This document shows positions 1-13,170 of a stretch of DNA of 64,000 nt, in pieces. Below the pieces are notes generated by a model. The model saw only the letters and a list, made by a program, of their open reading frames with translations, was not told where the DNA came from and did not search any database. This DNA is from Aplectana chamaeleonis (lineage: Eukaryota > Nematoda > Chromadorea > Rhabditida > Cosmocercidae). The translations under genes were made by a program, and so were the position numbers. The stretch covers positions 1-64,000 of the forward strand of contig JAPDOI010001507.1 in NCBI GenBank assembly GCA_029168955.1. The letters are read 5' to 3'. Numbering within the stretch: position 1 is the first letter of the stretch; each line of letters starts with the position of its first letter.

Positions 1-2139
1 GTGCGCTGCGCCGGGAAAGTTTAGGACCAGACTGGGGTGCGCCAGGCGCCACCAAAATGTTTGTGTGGGACCCAACTGAGGGTGCGCCGGAGAGCCGGGC
101 AACGTGTGTGGGGACCCAATCGGGAATGCGCCAAGCACCAGGGAAAATGTGGTACCCTAAATTGGGCTCGTCGAGTGCCGGGGAAAGTGTGCGTGACCAG
201 CAGCGGTAAAAGTGCGCTGAGCGCCGGGCAACGTGTGGGACCCAATCGGGAATGCGCCAAGCGCCAGGCAAAGCGTGTGGGACCCCTAATGGGCGCGTCG
301 AGTGCCGGGGAAAGTGTGCGGAGCAAAGTAAAAGTGCGCATGAGCGCCGAAAAGTGTGTGGGACCCAACTCGGGATGCGACAAGCGCCGGGGAAATTGTG
401 TGAGACCCAACCATGGGTGCGCCAAGCGTCAGGGAGAGTGTGTGGGACCCAACTGAGGATGCGCCAAGCGCCGGGGAAGTTCAGGGACCTAAGAAGGTGC
501 GCCAAGCGCCGGGGAAAGTTTGTGGACCAGACTGGGGGTGCGCGCCAGGCACCCCCAGATGTGTGGGGCCCAACTGAGGGTGCGCCAAGAGCCGGGCAAC
601 GTGTGTGGGACCCGATCGGGAATGCGCCAAGCACCGGGAAAATGTGTGGGACCCTAATGGGTGCGTCGAGTGTCGGGGAAAGTGTACGGACCCAACTGAG
701 GGTGCGCAATGCGCCGGGGAAAGTGTGTGGGACCCAATCGGGGATGCGCCAAGCGCCAGGCAAAGTGTGTGGGACCCTAATTGGGCTCGTCGAGTGCCGG
801 GGAAAGTGTGCGGGACCAAAGTAAAAGTGCGCTGAGCGCCGGGCAACGTGTGTGGGACCCAATCGGGAATGCGCCAAGCGCCAGGCAAAGTGTGTGGGAC
901 CCAAATGCGCCAAGCACCAGGGAAAATGTGTGGGACCCTAATGGGTGCGTCGAGTGCCGGGGAAAGTGTGCGGGACCAGCAAAGTGCGCTGAGCGCCGGG
1001 CAACGTGTGTGGGACCCAATCGGGAATGCGCCAAGCGCCAGGCAAAGTGTGTGGAACCGAACTAAAAGTGCGTTGAGAGCCGGGCAACGTGTGTGGGACC
1101 CAATCGGGAATGCGCCAAGCACCAGGAAAAATGTGTAGGACCCTAAAGGGGTGTGTCGAGCGCCGGGGAAAGTGTACGGGACCCAACTGAAGGTGCGCCA
1201 TGCGCCGGGGAAAGTGTGTGGGACCCCATCGGGGATGCGCCAAGCGCCAGGGAAAGTGTGTGGGACCCAACTGGGGATGCGCCAAGCGCCGGGGAATTTC
1301 GTGGGACCCAACTGAAGGTGCGCTAAGCGCCGGGGAAAGTTTAGGACCAGACTGGGGTGCGCCAGGCGCCAATTAAATGTTTGTGGGACCCAACTGAGGG
1401 TGCGCCGAGAGCCGGGCAACGTGTGTAGGACCTGATCGGGAATGCGCCAAGCGCCAGGGAAAATGTGTGGGACCCTAATGGGGCGCGTCGAGTGCCGGGA
1501 AAAGTGTGCGGGACCAAAGTAAAAGTGCGCTGAGCGCCGGGCAACGTGTGTGGGACCCAATCGGGAATGCGCCAAGCGCCAGGCAAAGTGTGTGGGACCC
1601 TAATGGGGCGCGTCGAGTGCCGGGGAAAGTGTGCGGGAGCAAAGTAAAAGTGCGCTGAGCGCCGGGAAAAGTGTGTGGGACCCAACTCGGGATGCGACAA
1701 GCGCCGGGGAAATTGTGTGAGACCCAACCATGGGTGCGCCAAGCGTCAGGGAGAGTGTGTGGGACCCAACTGAGGATGCGCCAAGCGCCGGGGAAGTTCG
1801 GGGACCTTAACTGAAGGTGCGCCAAGCGCCGGGGAAAGTTTGTGGGACCAGACTGGGGGTGCGCCAGGCACCCCCAGATGTGTGTGGGACCCAACTGAGG
1901 GTGCGCCAAGAGCCGGGCAACGTGTGTGGGACCTGATCGGGAATGCGCCAAGCACCAGGGAAAATGTGTGGGACCCTAATGGGGTGCGTCGAGTGTCGGG
2001 GAAAGTGTACGGGACCCAACTGAGGGTGCGCAATGCGCCGGGGAAAGTGTGTGGGACCCAATCGGGGATGCGCCAAGCGCCAGGCAAAGTGTGTGGGACC
2101 CTAATGGGGCGCGTCGAGTGCAGGGGAAAGTGTGCGGGA

Positions 2140-3540
2140 CCAAAGTAAAAGTGCGCTGAGCGCCGGGCAACGTGTGTGGGACCCAATCGGGAATGCGCCA
2201 AGCGCCAGGCAAAGTGTGTGGGACCCAAATGCGCCAAGCACCAGGGAAAATGTGTGGGACCCTAATGGGGTGCGTCGAGTGCCGGGGAAAGTGTGCGGGA
2301 CCAAAGTAAAAGTGCGCTGAGCGCCGGGCAACGTGTGTGGGACCCAATCGTGAATGCGCCAAGCGCCAGGCAAAGTGTGTGGAACCGAACTAAAAGTTCG
2401 TTGAGAGCCGGGCAACGTGGACCCAATCGGGAATGCGCCAAGCACCAGGAAAATGTGTAGGACCCTAATGGGGTGTGTCGAGCGCCGGGGAAAGTGTACG
2501 GGACCCAACTGAAGGTGCGCCATGCGCCGGGGAAAGTGTGTGGGACCCCATCGGGGATGCGCCAAGCGCCAGGGAAAGTGTGTGGGACCCAACTGGGGAT
2601 GCGCCAAGCGCCGGGGAATTTCGTGGGACCCAACTGAAGGTGCGCTAAGCGCCGGGGAAAGTTTGTGGGACCAGACTGGGGGTGCGCCAGGCGCCACCAA
2701 ATGTTTGTGGGACCCAACTGAGGGTGCGCCGAGAGCCGGGCAACGTGTGTGGGACCCAATCGGGAATGCGCCAAGCACCAGGGAAAATGTGTGGTACCCT
2801 AATTGGGCTCGTCGAGTGCCGGGGAAAGTGTGCGGGACCAAAGTAAAAGTGCGCTGAGCGCCGGGCAACGTGTGTGGGACCCAATCGGGAATGCGCCAAG
2901 CGCCAGGCAAAGTGTGTGGGACCCAAATGCGCCAAGCACCAGGGAAAATGTGTCGGACCCTAATGGGGTGCGTCGAGTGCCGGGGAAAGTGTGCGGGACC
3001 AAAGTAAAAGTGCGCTGAGCGCCGGGCAACGTGTGTGGGACCCAATCGGGAATGCGCCAAGCGCCAGGCAAAGTGTGTGGAACCGAACTAAAAGTGCGTT
3101 GAGAGCCGGGCAACGTGTGTGGGACCCAATCGGGAATGCGCCAAGCACCAGGAAAAATGTGTAGGACCCTAATGGGGTGTGTCGAGCGCCGGGGAAAGTG
3201 TACGGGACCCAACTGAAGGTGCGCCATGCGCCGGGGAAAGTGTGTGGGACCCCATCGGGGATGCGCCAAGCGCCAGGGAAAGTGTGTGGGACCCAACTGG
3301 GGATGCGCCAAGCGCCGGGGAATTTCGTGGGACCCAACTGAAGGTGCGCTAAGCGCCGGGGAAAGTTTGTGGGACCAGACTGGGGGTGCGCCAGGCGCCA
3401 CCAAATGTTTGTGGGACCCAACTGAGGGTGCGCCGAGAGCCGGGCAACGTGTGTGGGACCCAATCGGGAATGCGCCAAGCACCAGGGAAAATGTGTGGTA
3501 CCCTAATTGGGCTCGTCGAGTGCCGGGGAAAGTGTGCGGG
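2140..3540. repeat. Tandem pair of ~700-bp higher-order units in satellite
   Basis: Sequence near 2262-2774 recurs at 2960-3478 with an offset of 698-704 bp, about 17 monomers, keeping the same order of subtypes (GCGCCACCAAATGTTTG monomer, TTTCGTGGGACC monomer, and so on). A further repeat at an offset of 2028 bp links 1840-2362 to 3868-4387. Duplications therefore overlap at two scales here. Confidence 0.75.
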
Positions 3541-6500
3541 ACCAAAGTAAAAGTGCGCTGAGCGCCGGGCAACGTGTGTGGGACCCAATCGGGAATGCGC
3601 CAAGCGCCAGGCAAAGTGTGTGGGACCCTAATGGGGCGCGTCGAGTGCCGGGGAAAGTGTGCGGGAGCAAAGTAAAAGTGCGCTGAGCGCCGGGAAAAGT
3701 GTGTGGGACCCAACTCGGGATGCGACAAGCGCCGGGGAAATTGTGTGAGACCCAACCATGGGTGCGCCAAGCGTCAGGGAGAGTGTGTGGGACCCAACTG
3801 AGGATGCGCCAAGCGCCGGGGAAGTTCGTGGGACCCAACTGAAGGTGCGCCAAGCGCCGGGGAAAGTTTGTGGGACCAGACTGGGGGTGCGCCAGGCACC
3901 CCCAGATGTGTGTGGGGCCCAACTGAGGGTGCGCCAAGAGCCGGGCAACGTGTGTGGGACCTGATCGGGAATGCGCCAAGCACCGGGGAAAATGTGTGGG
4001 ACCCTAATGGGGTGCGTCGAGTGTCGGGGAAAGTGTACGGGACCCAACTGAGGGTGCGCAATGCGCCGGGGAAAGTGTGTGGGACCCAATCGGGGATGCG
4101 CCAAGCGCCAGGCAAAGTGTGTGGGACCCTAATGGGGCGCGTCGAGTGCAGGGGAAAGTGTGCGGGACCAAAGTAAAAGTGCGCTGAGCGCCGGGCAACG
4201 TGTGTGGGACCCAATCGGGAATGCGCCAAGCGCCAGGCAAAGTGTGTGGGACCCAAATGCGCCAAGCACCAGGGAAAATGTGTGGGACCCTAATGGGGTG
4301 CGTCGAGTGCCGGGGAAAGTGTGCGGGACCAGCAAAGTGCGCTGAGCGCCGGGCAACGTGTGTGGGACCCAATCGGGAATGCGCCAAGCGCCAGGCAAAG
4401 TGTGTGGAACCGAACTAAAAGTGCGTTGAGAGCCGGGCAACGTGTGTGGGACCCAATCGGGAATGCGCCAAGCACCAGGAAAAATGTGTAGGACCCTAAT
4501 GGGGTGTGTCGAGTGCCGGGGAAAGTGTACGGGACCCAACTGAAGGTGCGCCATGCGCCGGGAAAGTGTGGGACCCCATCGGGGATGCGCCAAGCGCCAG
4601 GGAAAGTGTGTGGACCCAACTGGGATGCGCCAAGCGCCGGGAATTTCGTGGGACCCAACTGAAGGTGCGCTAAGCGCCGGGGAAAGTTTGTGGGACCAGA
4701 CTGGGGGTGCGCCAGGCGCCAACAAATGTTTGTGGGACCCAACTGAGGGTGCGCCGAGAGCCGGGCAACGTGGGGGGGGCCCAATCGGGAGTGCGCGAGG
4801 CACCAGGGAAAATGTGTGGGACCCTAATTGGGCTCGTCGAGTGCCGGGGAAAGTGTGCGGGACCAAAGTAAAAGTGCGCTGAGCGCCGGGCAACGTGTGT
4901 GGGACCCAATCGGGAATGCGCCAAGCGCCAGGCAAAGTGTGTGGGACCCTAATGGGGCGCGTCGAGTGCCGGGGAAAGTGTGGGGGAGCAAAGTAAAAGT
5001 GCGCTGAGCGCCGGGAAAGTGTGTGGGACCCAACCGGGATGCGACAAGCGCCGGGGAAATTGTGTGAGACCCAACCATGGGTGCGCCAAGCGTCAGGGAG
5101 AGTGTGTGGGACCCAACTGAGGATGCGCCAAGCGCCGGGGAAGTTCGTGGGACCCAACTGAAGGTGCGCCAAGCGCCGGGGAAAGTTTGTGGGACCAGAC
5201 TGGGGGTGCGCCAGGCACCCCCAGATGTGTGTGGGACCCAACTGAGGGTGCGCCAAGAACCGGGCAACGTGTGTGGGACCTGATCGGGAATGCGCCAAGC
5301 ACCGGGGAAAATGTGTGGGACCCTAATGGGGTGCGTCGAGTGTCGGGGAAAGTGTACGGGACCCAACTGAGGGTGCGCAATGCGCCGGGGAAAGTGTGTG
5401 GGACCCAATCGGGGATGCGCCAAGCGCCAGGCAAAGTGTGTGGGACCCCGATTGGGCGCGTCGAGTGCCGGGGAAAGTGTGCGGGACCAAAGTAAAAGTG
5501 CGCTGAGCGCCGGGAAAAGTGTGTGGGACCCACCTGAGGATGCGCCAAGCGACGGGGAAATTGTGTGAGACCCAACCATGGGTGCGCCAAGCGTCAGGGA
5601 GAGTGTGTGGGACCCAATCGGGAATGCGCCAAGCACCAGGGAAAATGTGTGGGACCCTAATGGGGCGCGTCGAGTGCCGGGAAAAGTGTACGGGACCCAA
5701 CTGAAGGTGCGCCATGCGCCGGGGAAAGTGTGTGGGACCCCATCGGGGATGCGCCAAGCGCCAGGCAAAGTGTGTGGGACCCAGGGCGCGTCGAGTGCAG
5801 GAAAGTGTGCGGGACCAAAGTAAAAAGTGCGCTGAGCGCCGGGCAACGTGTGTGGGACCCAATCGGGGGAATGCGCCAAGCGCCAGGCAAAGTGTGTGGG
5901 ACCCAAATGCATGCGCAAGCACCAGGAAAATGGGGACCCTAATGGGGTGCGTCGAGTGCCGGGGAAAGTGTGCGGGACCAAAGTAAAAGTGCGCTGAGCG
6001 CCGAGCAGCAACGTGTGTGGGACCCAACTCGGGATGCGACAAGCGCCGGGGAAATTGTGTGGAGACCCAACCATGGGGTGCGCCAAGCGTCAGGAGAGTG
6101 TGTGGACCCAACTGAGGATGCGCCAGCGCCAGGGAAGTTCGTGGGACCCAACTGAAGGTGCGCCAAGCGCCGGGGAAAGTTTGGCTGGGACCAGACTGGG
6201 TGCGCCAGGCACCCCCAGATGTGTGTGGGACCCAACTGAGGGTGCGCCAAGAGCCGGGCAACGTGTGTGGGACCTGATCGAATGCGCCAAGCACCAGGGA
6301 AAATGTGTGGACCCTAATGGGGTGCGTCGAGTGTCGGGGAAAGTGTACGGGACCCAACTGAAGGTGCGCAATGCGCCGGGGAAAGTGTGGGACCCAATCG
6401 GGGATGCGCCAAGCGCCAGGCAAAGTGTGTGGGACCCCTAATTGGGCGCGTCGAGTGCCGGGAAAGTGTGCGGGACCAAAGTAAAGTGCGCTGAGCGCCG

Positions 6501-9500
6501 AAAGTGTGTGGGACCCACCTGAGGATGCGCCAAGCGCCGGGGAAATTGTGTGAGACCCAACCATGGGTGCGCCAAGCGTCAGGGAGAGTGTGTGGGACCC
6601 AATCGGGAATGCGCCAAGCACCAGGGAAAATGTGTGGGACCCTAATGGGGCGCGTCGAGTGCCGGGAAAAGTGTACGGGACCCAACTGAAGGTGCGCCAT
6701 GCGCCGGGGAAAGTGTGTGGGACCCCATCGGGGATGCGCCAAGCGCCAGGCAAAGTGTGTGGGACCCTAATGGGGCGCGTCGAGTGCAGGGGAAAGTGTG
6801 CGGGACCAAAGTAAAAGTGCGCTGAGCGCCGGGCAACGTGTGTGGGACCCAATCGGGAATGCGCCAAGCGCCAGGCAAAGTGTGTGGGACCCAACCATGC
6901 GCCAAGCACCAGGGAAATGTGGGACCCTAATGGGGTGCGTCGATGCCGGGGAAAGTGTGCGACCAAAGTAAAAGTGCGCTGAGCGCCGGGCAAAGTTTGT
7001 GGACCCAGATCGTGAATGCGCCAAGCGCCAGGCAAAGTGTGGGACCGAACTGAAAGTTCGTTGAGAGCCGGGCAACGTGTGTGGGACCCCATCGGGAATG
7101 CGCCAAGCACCAGGAAAAATGTGTAGGACCCTAATGGGGTGTGTCGAGTGCCGGGGAAAGTGTACGGGACCCAACTGAAGGTGCGCCATGCGCCGGGGAA
7201 AGTGTGTGGGACCCCATCGGGGATGCGCAAAGCGCCAGGGAAAGTGTGTGGGACCCAACTGGGGATGCGCCAAGCGCCGGGGAATTTCGTGGGACCCAAC
7301 TGAAGGTGCGCCAAGCGCCGGGGAAAGTTTGTGGGACCAGACTGGGGGTGCGCCAGGCGCCACCAAATGTTTGTGGGACCCAACTGAGGGTGCGCCGAGA
7401 GCCGGGCAACGTGTGGGACCCAATCGGGAATGCGCCAAGCACCAGGGAAAATGTGTGGTACCCTAATGGGGTGCGTCGAGCGCCGGGGAAAGTGTACGGG
7501 ACCCAACTGAAGGTGCGCCAAGCGGCGGGGAAAGTTTGTGGGACCAGACTGGGGGTGCGCCAAGCGCCAGGCAAAGTGTGTGGGACCCCGATTGGGCGCG
7601 TCGAGTGCCGGGGATAGTGTGCGGGACCAAAGTAAAAGTGCGCTGAGCGCCGGGAAAAGCGTGTGGGACCCACCTGAGGATGCGCCAAGCGCCGGGGAAA
7701 TTGTGTGAGACCCAACCATGGGTGCGCCAAGCGTCAGGGAGAGTGTGTGGGACCCAATCGGGAATGCGCCAAGCACCAGGGAAAATGTGTGGGACCCTAA
7801 TGGAGCGCGTCGAGTGCCGGGAAAAGTGTGCGGGACCAGAGTAAAAGTTCGCTGAGCGCCGGGAAAGGTGTGTGGGACCCAATCGGGGATGCGCCAAGCG
7901 CCAGGCAAAGTGTGTGGGTCCCTAATTGGGCTCGTCGAGTGCCGGGGAAAGTGTGCGGGACCAAAGTAAAAGTGCGCTGAGCGCCGGGAAAAGTGTGTGG
8001 GACCAGACTGGGGGTGCGCCAAGCGCCAGGCAAAGTGTGTGGGACCCAACTAAAAGTGCGTTGAGAGCCGGGCAACGTGTGTGGGACCCAATGGAGAATG
8101 CGCCAAGCACCAGGGAAAATGTGTGGGACCCTAATGGGGCGCGTCGAGTGCCGGGGAAAGTGTGCGGGACCAAAGTAAAAGTGCGCCAAGCGCCGGGGAA
8201 AATTTGTGGGACCAGACTTGGGGTGCGCCAAGCGCCAGGCAAAGTGTGTGGGACCCAACTAAAAGTGCGTTGAGAGCCGGGCAACGTGTGTGGGACCCAA
8301 TCGGGAATGCGCCAAGCACCAGGGAAAATGTGTGGGACCCTAATGGGGCGCGTCGAGTGCCGGGGAAAGTGTGCGGGACCAAAGTAAAAGTGCGCTGAGC
8401 GCTGGGAAAAGGGTGTGGGACCCAATCGGGGATGCGCCAAGCGCCAGGGAAAATGTGTGGGACCCTAATGGGGTGCGTCGAGTGCCGGGGAAAGTGTGCG
8501 GGACCAAAGTAAAAGTGCGCTGAGCGCCGGGCAACGTGTGTGGACCCATCGGGAATGCGCCAAGCGCCAGGAAAAGTGTGTGGGACCGAACTAAAAGTGC
8601 GTTGAGAGCCGGGCAACGTGTGTGGGACCCAATCGGGAATGCGCCAAGCACCAGGGAAAATGTGTGGGACCCTAATGGGGTGTGTCGAGCGCCGGGGAAA
8701 GTGTACGGGACCCGATCGGGGATGCGCCAAGCGCCAGGGAAAATGTGTGGGACCCTAATGGGGTGCGTCGAGCGCCGGGGAAAGTGTGCGGGACCAAAGT
8801 AAAAGTGCGCTGAGCGCCGGGCAACGTGTGTGGGACCCAATCGGGAATGCGCCAAGCGCCAGGAAAAGTGTGTGGGACCCTAATGGCGTGCGTCGAGTGC
8901 CGGGGAAAGTGTGCGGGACCAAAGTAAAAGTGCGCTGAGCGCCGGGCAACGTGTGTGGGACCCAATCGGGAATGCGCTAAGCGCCAGGAAAAAAGAGTGG
9001 GACCGAACTAAAAGTGCGTTGAGAGCCGGGCAACGTGTGTGGGACCCAATCGGGAATGCGCCAAGCACCAGGGAAAATGTGTGGGACCCTAATGGGGTGT
9101 GTCGAGCGCCGGGGAAAGTGTACGGGACCCAACTGAGGGTGCGCCATGCGCCGGGGAAAGTGTGTGGGACCCAATCGGGGATGCGCCAAGCGCCAGGGAA
9201 AGTGTGTGGGACCCAACTGGGGATGCGCCAAGCGCCGGGGAATTTCATGGGACCCAACTGAAGGTGCGCCAAGCGCCGGGGAAAGTTTGTGGGACCAGAC
9301 TGGGGGTGCGCCAAGCGCCAGGCAAAGTGTGTGGGACCCAACTAAAAGTGCGTTGAGAGCCGGGCAACGTGTGTGGGACCCAATCGGGGATGCGTCAAGC
9401 GCCAGGCAAAGTGTGTAGGACCCTAATTGGGCTCGTCGAGTGCCGAGGAAAGTGTGCGGGACCAAAGTAAAAGTGCGCTGAGCGCCGGGAAAAGTGTGTG

Positions 9501-12500
9501 GGACCCAACTGGGGATGCGCCAAGCGCCGGGGAAATTGTGTGAGACCCAACCATGGGTGCGCCAAGCGCCAGGGAAAGTGTGTGGGACCCAACTGGGGAT
9601 GCGCCAAGCGCCGGGGAAGTTCGTGGGACCCAACTGAAGGTGCGCCAAGCGCAGGGGAAAGTTTGTGGGACCAGACTGGGGGTGCGCCAGGCACCCGCAG
9701 ATGTGTGTGGGACCCAACTGAGGGTGCGCCGAGAGCCGGGCAATGTGTGTGGGACCTGATCGGGAATGCGCCAAGCACCAGGGAAAATGTGTGGGACCCT
9801 AATGGGATGCGTCGAGTGCAGGGGAAAGTGTGCGGGACGAAAGTAAAAGTGCGCTGAGCGCCGGGCAACGTGTGTGGGACTCAATCGGGAATGCGCCAAG
9901 CACCAGGGAAAATGTGTGGGACCCTAATGGGGTGCGTCAAGCGGCGGAAAAAGTGTACGGGACTCAACTGAGGGTGCGCCATGCGCCGGGGAAAGTGTGT
10001 GGGACCCAATCGGGTATGCGCCAAGCGCCAGGCAAAGTGTGTGGGACCCTAATGGGGCGCGTCGAGTGCCGGAGAAAGTGTGCGGGACCAAAGTAAAAGT
10101 GCGCTGAGCGCCGGGAAAAGTGTGTGGGACCCAACTGGGGATGCGCCAAGCGCCGGGGAAATTGTGTGAGACCCTAATGGCGTGCGTCTAGCGCCGGGGA
10201 AAGTTCGTGGGACCCAACGGAAGGTGCGCCAAGCGCCGGGGAAAGTGTGTGGGACCAGACTGGGAATGCGCCAAGGCACCCCAGATGTGTGTGGGACCCA
10301 ACTAAGGGTGCGCCGAGAGCCGGGCAATGTGTGTGGGACCTGATCGGGAATGCGCCAAGCGCCAGGCAAAGTGTGTGGGACCCTAATGGGGCGCGTCGAG
10401 TGCCGGGGAAAGTGTGCGGGACCAAATTAAAAGTGCGCTGAGCGCCGGGCAACGTGTGTGGGACCCAATCGGGAATGCGCCAAGCGCCAGGCAAAGTGTG
10501 TGGGACCCTAATGGGGCGCGTCGAGTGCCGGAGAAAGTGTGCGGGACCAAAGTAAAAGTGCGCTGAGCGCCGGGAAAAGGGTGTGGGACCCTAATGGGGT
10601 GCGTCGAGTGCCGGGGAAAGTGTGCGGGACCAAAGTAAAAGTGCGCTGAGCGCCGGGAAAAGGGTGTGGGACCCAATCGGGGATGCGCCAAGCGCCAGGG
10701 AAGATGTGTGGGACCCTAATGGGGTGTGTCGAGCGCCGGGAAAAGTGTACGGGACCCAACTGAAGGTGCGCCATGCGCCGGGGAAAGTGTGTGGGACCCA
10801 ATCGGGGATGCGCCAAGCGCCAGGGAAAGTGTGTGGGACCCAACTGGGGATGCGCCAAGCGCCGGGGAATTTCGTGGGACCCCACTGAAGGTGCGCCAAG
10901 CGCCGGGGAAAGTTTGTGGGACCAGACTGGGGTGCGCCAGGCACCACCAAATGTTTGTGGGACCCAACTGAGGGTGCGCCGAGCCGGGCAACGTGTGTGG
11001 GACCCAATCGGGAATGCGCCAAGCACCAGGGAAAATGTGTGGTACCCTAATGGGGTGCGTCGAGCGCCGGGAAAGTGTGGGACCCAACTGAAGGTGCGCT
11101 GAGCGCCGGGCAACGTGTGTGGGACTCAATCGGGAATGCGCCAAGCACCAGGGAAAATGTGGGACCCAATGGGTTGCGTCGAGTGGCGGAAAAAGTGTAC
11201 GGGCCCCAACTGTGAGTGCGCGATGCGCCGGGGAAAGTGTGTGGGACCCAATCGGGAATGCGCCAAGCGCCAGGCAAAGTGTGTGGGACCCTAATGGGGC
11301 GCGTCGAGTGCCGGGGAAAGTGTGCGGGACCAAATTAAAGTGCGCTGAGCGCCGGGCAACGTGTGGGACCCAATCGGGAATGCGCCAAGCGCCAGGCAAA
11401 TGTGTGGACCCTAATGGGGCGCGTCGAGTGCCGGAGAAAGTGTGCGGGACCAAAGTAAAAGTGCGCTGAGCGCCGGGAAAAGGGTGTGGGACCTAACTGC
11501 GGGTGCGCCAGTGCCGGGGAAAGTGTGTGGGACCAAAGTAAAGTGCGCGAGCGCCGGGAAAAAGTGTGGGACCCAATCGGGGATGCGCCAAGCGCCAGGA
11601 AGATGTGGGACCCTAATGGGGTGCGTCGAGCGCCGGGGAAAGTGTACGGGACCCAACTGGGGATGCGCCATGCGCCGGGGAAAGTGTGTGGGACCCAATC
11701 GGGAATGCGCCAAGCGCCAGGAAAGTGTGTGGGACCCAACTGGGGATGCGCCAAGCGCCGGGGAAGTTCGTGGGACCCAACTGAAGGTGCGCCAAGCGCA
11801 GGGGAGAGTTTGGGGGACCAGACGGGGGGTGCGCCAGGCACCCGCAGACGCGTGTGGGACCCAACTGAGGGTGCGCCGAGAGCCGGGCAACGTGTGGGAC
11901 CCAATCGGGAATGCGCCAAGCACCAGGGAAAATGTGTGGTACCCTAATGGGGTGCGTCGAGCGCCGGGGAAAGTGTACGGGACCCAACTGAGGGTGCGCC
12001 ATGCGCCGGGGAAAGTGTGTGGGACCCAATCGGGGATGCGCCAAGCGCCAGGCAAAGTGTGTGGGACCCTAATTGGGCGCGTCGAGTGCCGGGGAAAGTG
12101 TGCGGGACCAAAGTAAAAGTGCGCTGAGCGCCGGGAAAAGTGTGTGGGACCCAACTGAGGATGCGCCAAGCGCCGGGCAACGTGTGTGGGACCTGATCGG
12201 GAATGCGCCAAGCACCAGGGGAAATGTGTGGGACCCTAATGGGATGCGTCGAGTGCAGGGGAAAGTGTGCGGGACGAAAGTAAAAGTGCGCTGAGCGCCG
12301 GGCAACGTGTGTGGGACTCAATCGGGAATGCGCCAAGCACCAGGGAAAATGTGTGGGACCCTAATGGGGTGCGTCGAGTGGCGGAAAAAGTGTACGGGAC
12401 CCAACTGAGCGTGCGCCATGCGCCGGGGAAAGTGTGTGGGACCCAATCGGGTATGCGCCAAGCGCCAGGCAATGTGTGTGGGACCCTAATGGGGTGCGTC

Positions 12501-12779
12501 GAGTGCAGGGGAAATTGTGTGGGACCGAACTAAAAGTGCGTTGAGAGCCGGGCAACGTGTGTGGGACTCAATCGGGAATGCGCCAAGCACCAGGGAAAAT
12601 GTGTGGGACCCTAATGGGGTGCGTCGAGTGGCGGAAAAAGTGTACGGGACCCAACTGAGCGTGCGCCATGCGCCGGGGAAAGTGTGTGGGACCCAATCGG
12701 GTATGCGCCAAGCGCCAGGCAAAGTGTGTGGGACCCTAATGGGGTGCGTCGAGTGCAGGGGAAAGTGTGCGGGACCAAA

Positions 12780-13170
12780 GTAAAAGTGCGCTGAGCGCCG
12801 GGCAACGTGTGTGGGACCCAATCGGGAATGCGCCAAGCGCCAGGCAAAGTGTGTGGGACCCTAATGGGGCGCGTCGAGTGCCGGGGAAAGTGTGCGGGAC
12901 CAAAGTAAAAGTGCGCTGAGCGCCGGGAAAAGTGTGTGGGACCCAACTGGGGATGCGCCAAGCGCCGGGGAAATTGTGTGGGACCCTAATGGGGTGCGTC
13001 GAGGGCAGGGGAAAGTGTGCGGGACCAAAGTAAAAGTGCGCTGAGCGCCGGGCAACGTGTGTGGGACCCAATCGGGAATGCGCCAAGCGCCAGGCAAAGT
13101 GTGTGGGACCCTAATGGGGCGCGTCGAGTGCCGGGGAAAGTGTGCGGGACCAAAGTAAAAGTGCGCTGAG
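12780..13170. repeat. 125-bp trimeric unit of the satellite (clear example)
   Basis: Three successive copies of a three-monomer unit are spaced exactly 125 bp (42+41+42). GTGCGCTGAGCGCCGGG recurs at 12785, 12910, 13035 and 13160. The order within each unit is a CAATCGGGA monomer (or CAACTGGGG), a CCTAATGGGG monomer and a CAAAGTAAAA monomer. This trimer is the commonest arrangement throughout the array. Because 125 is not a multiple of three, each unit shifts the reading frame, which explains the ladder of similar open frames spaced 125 bp apart. Confidence 0.85.
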
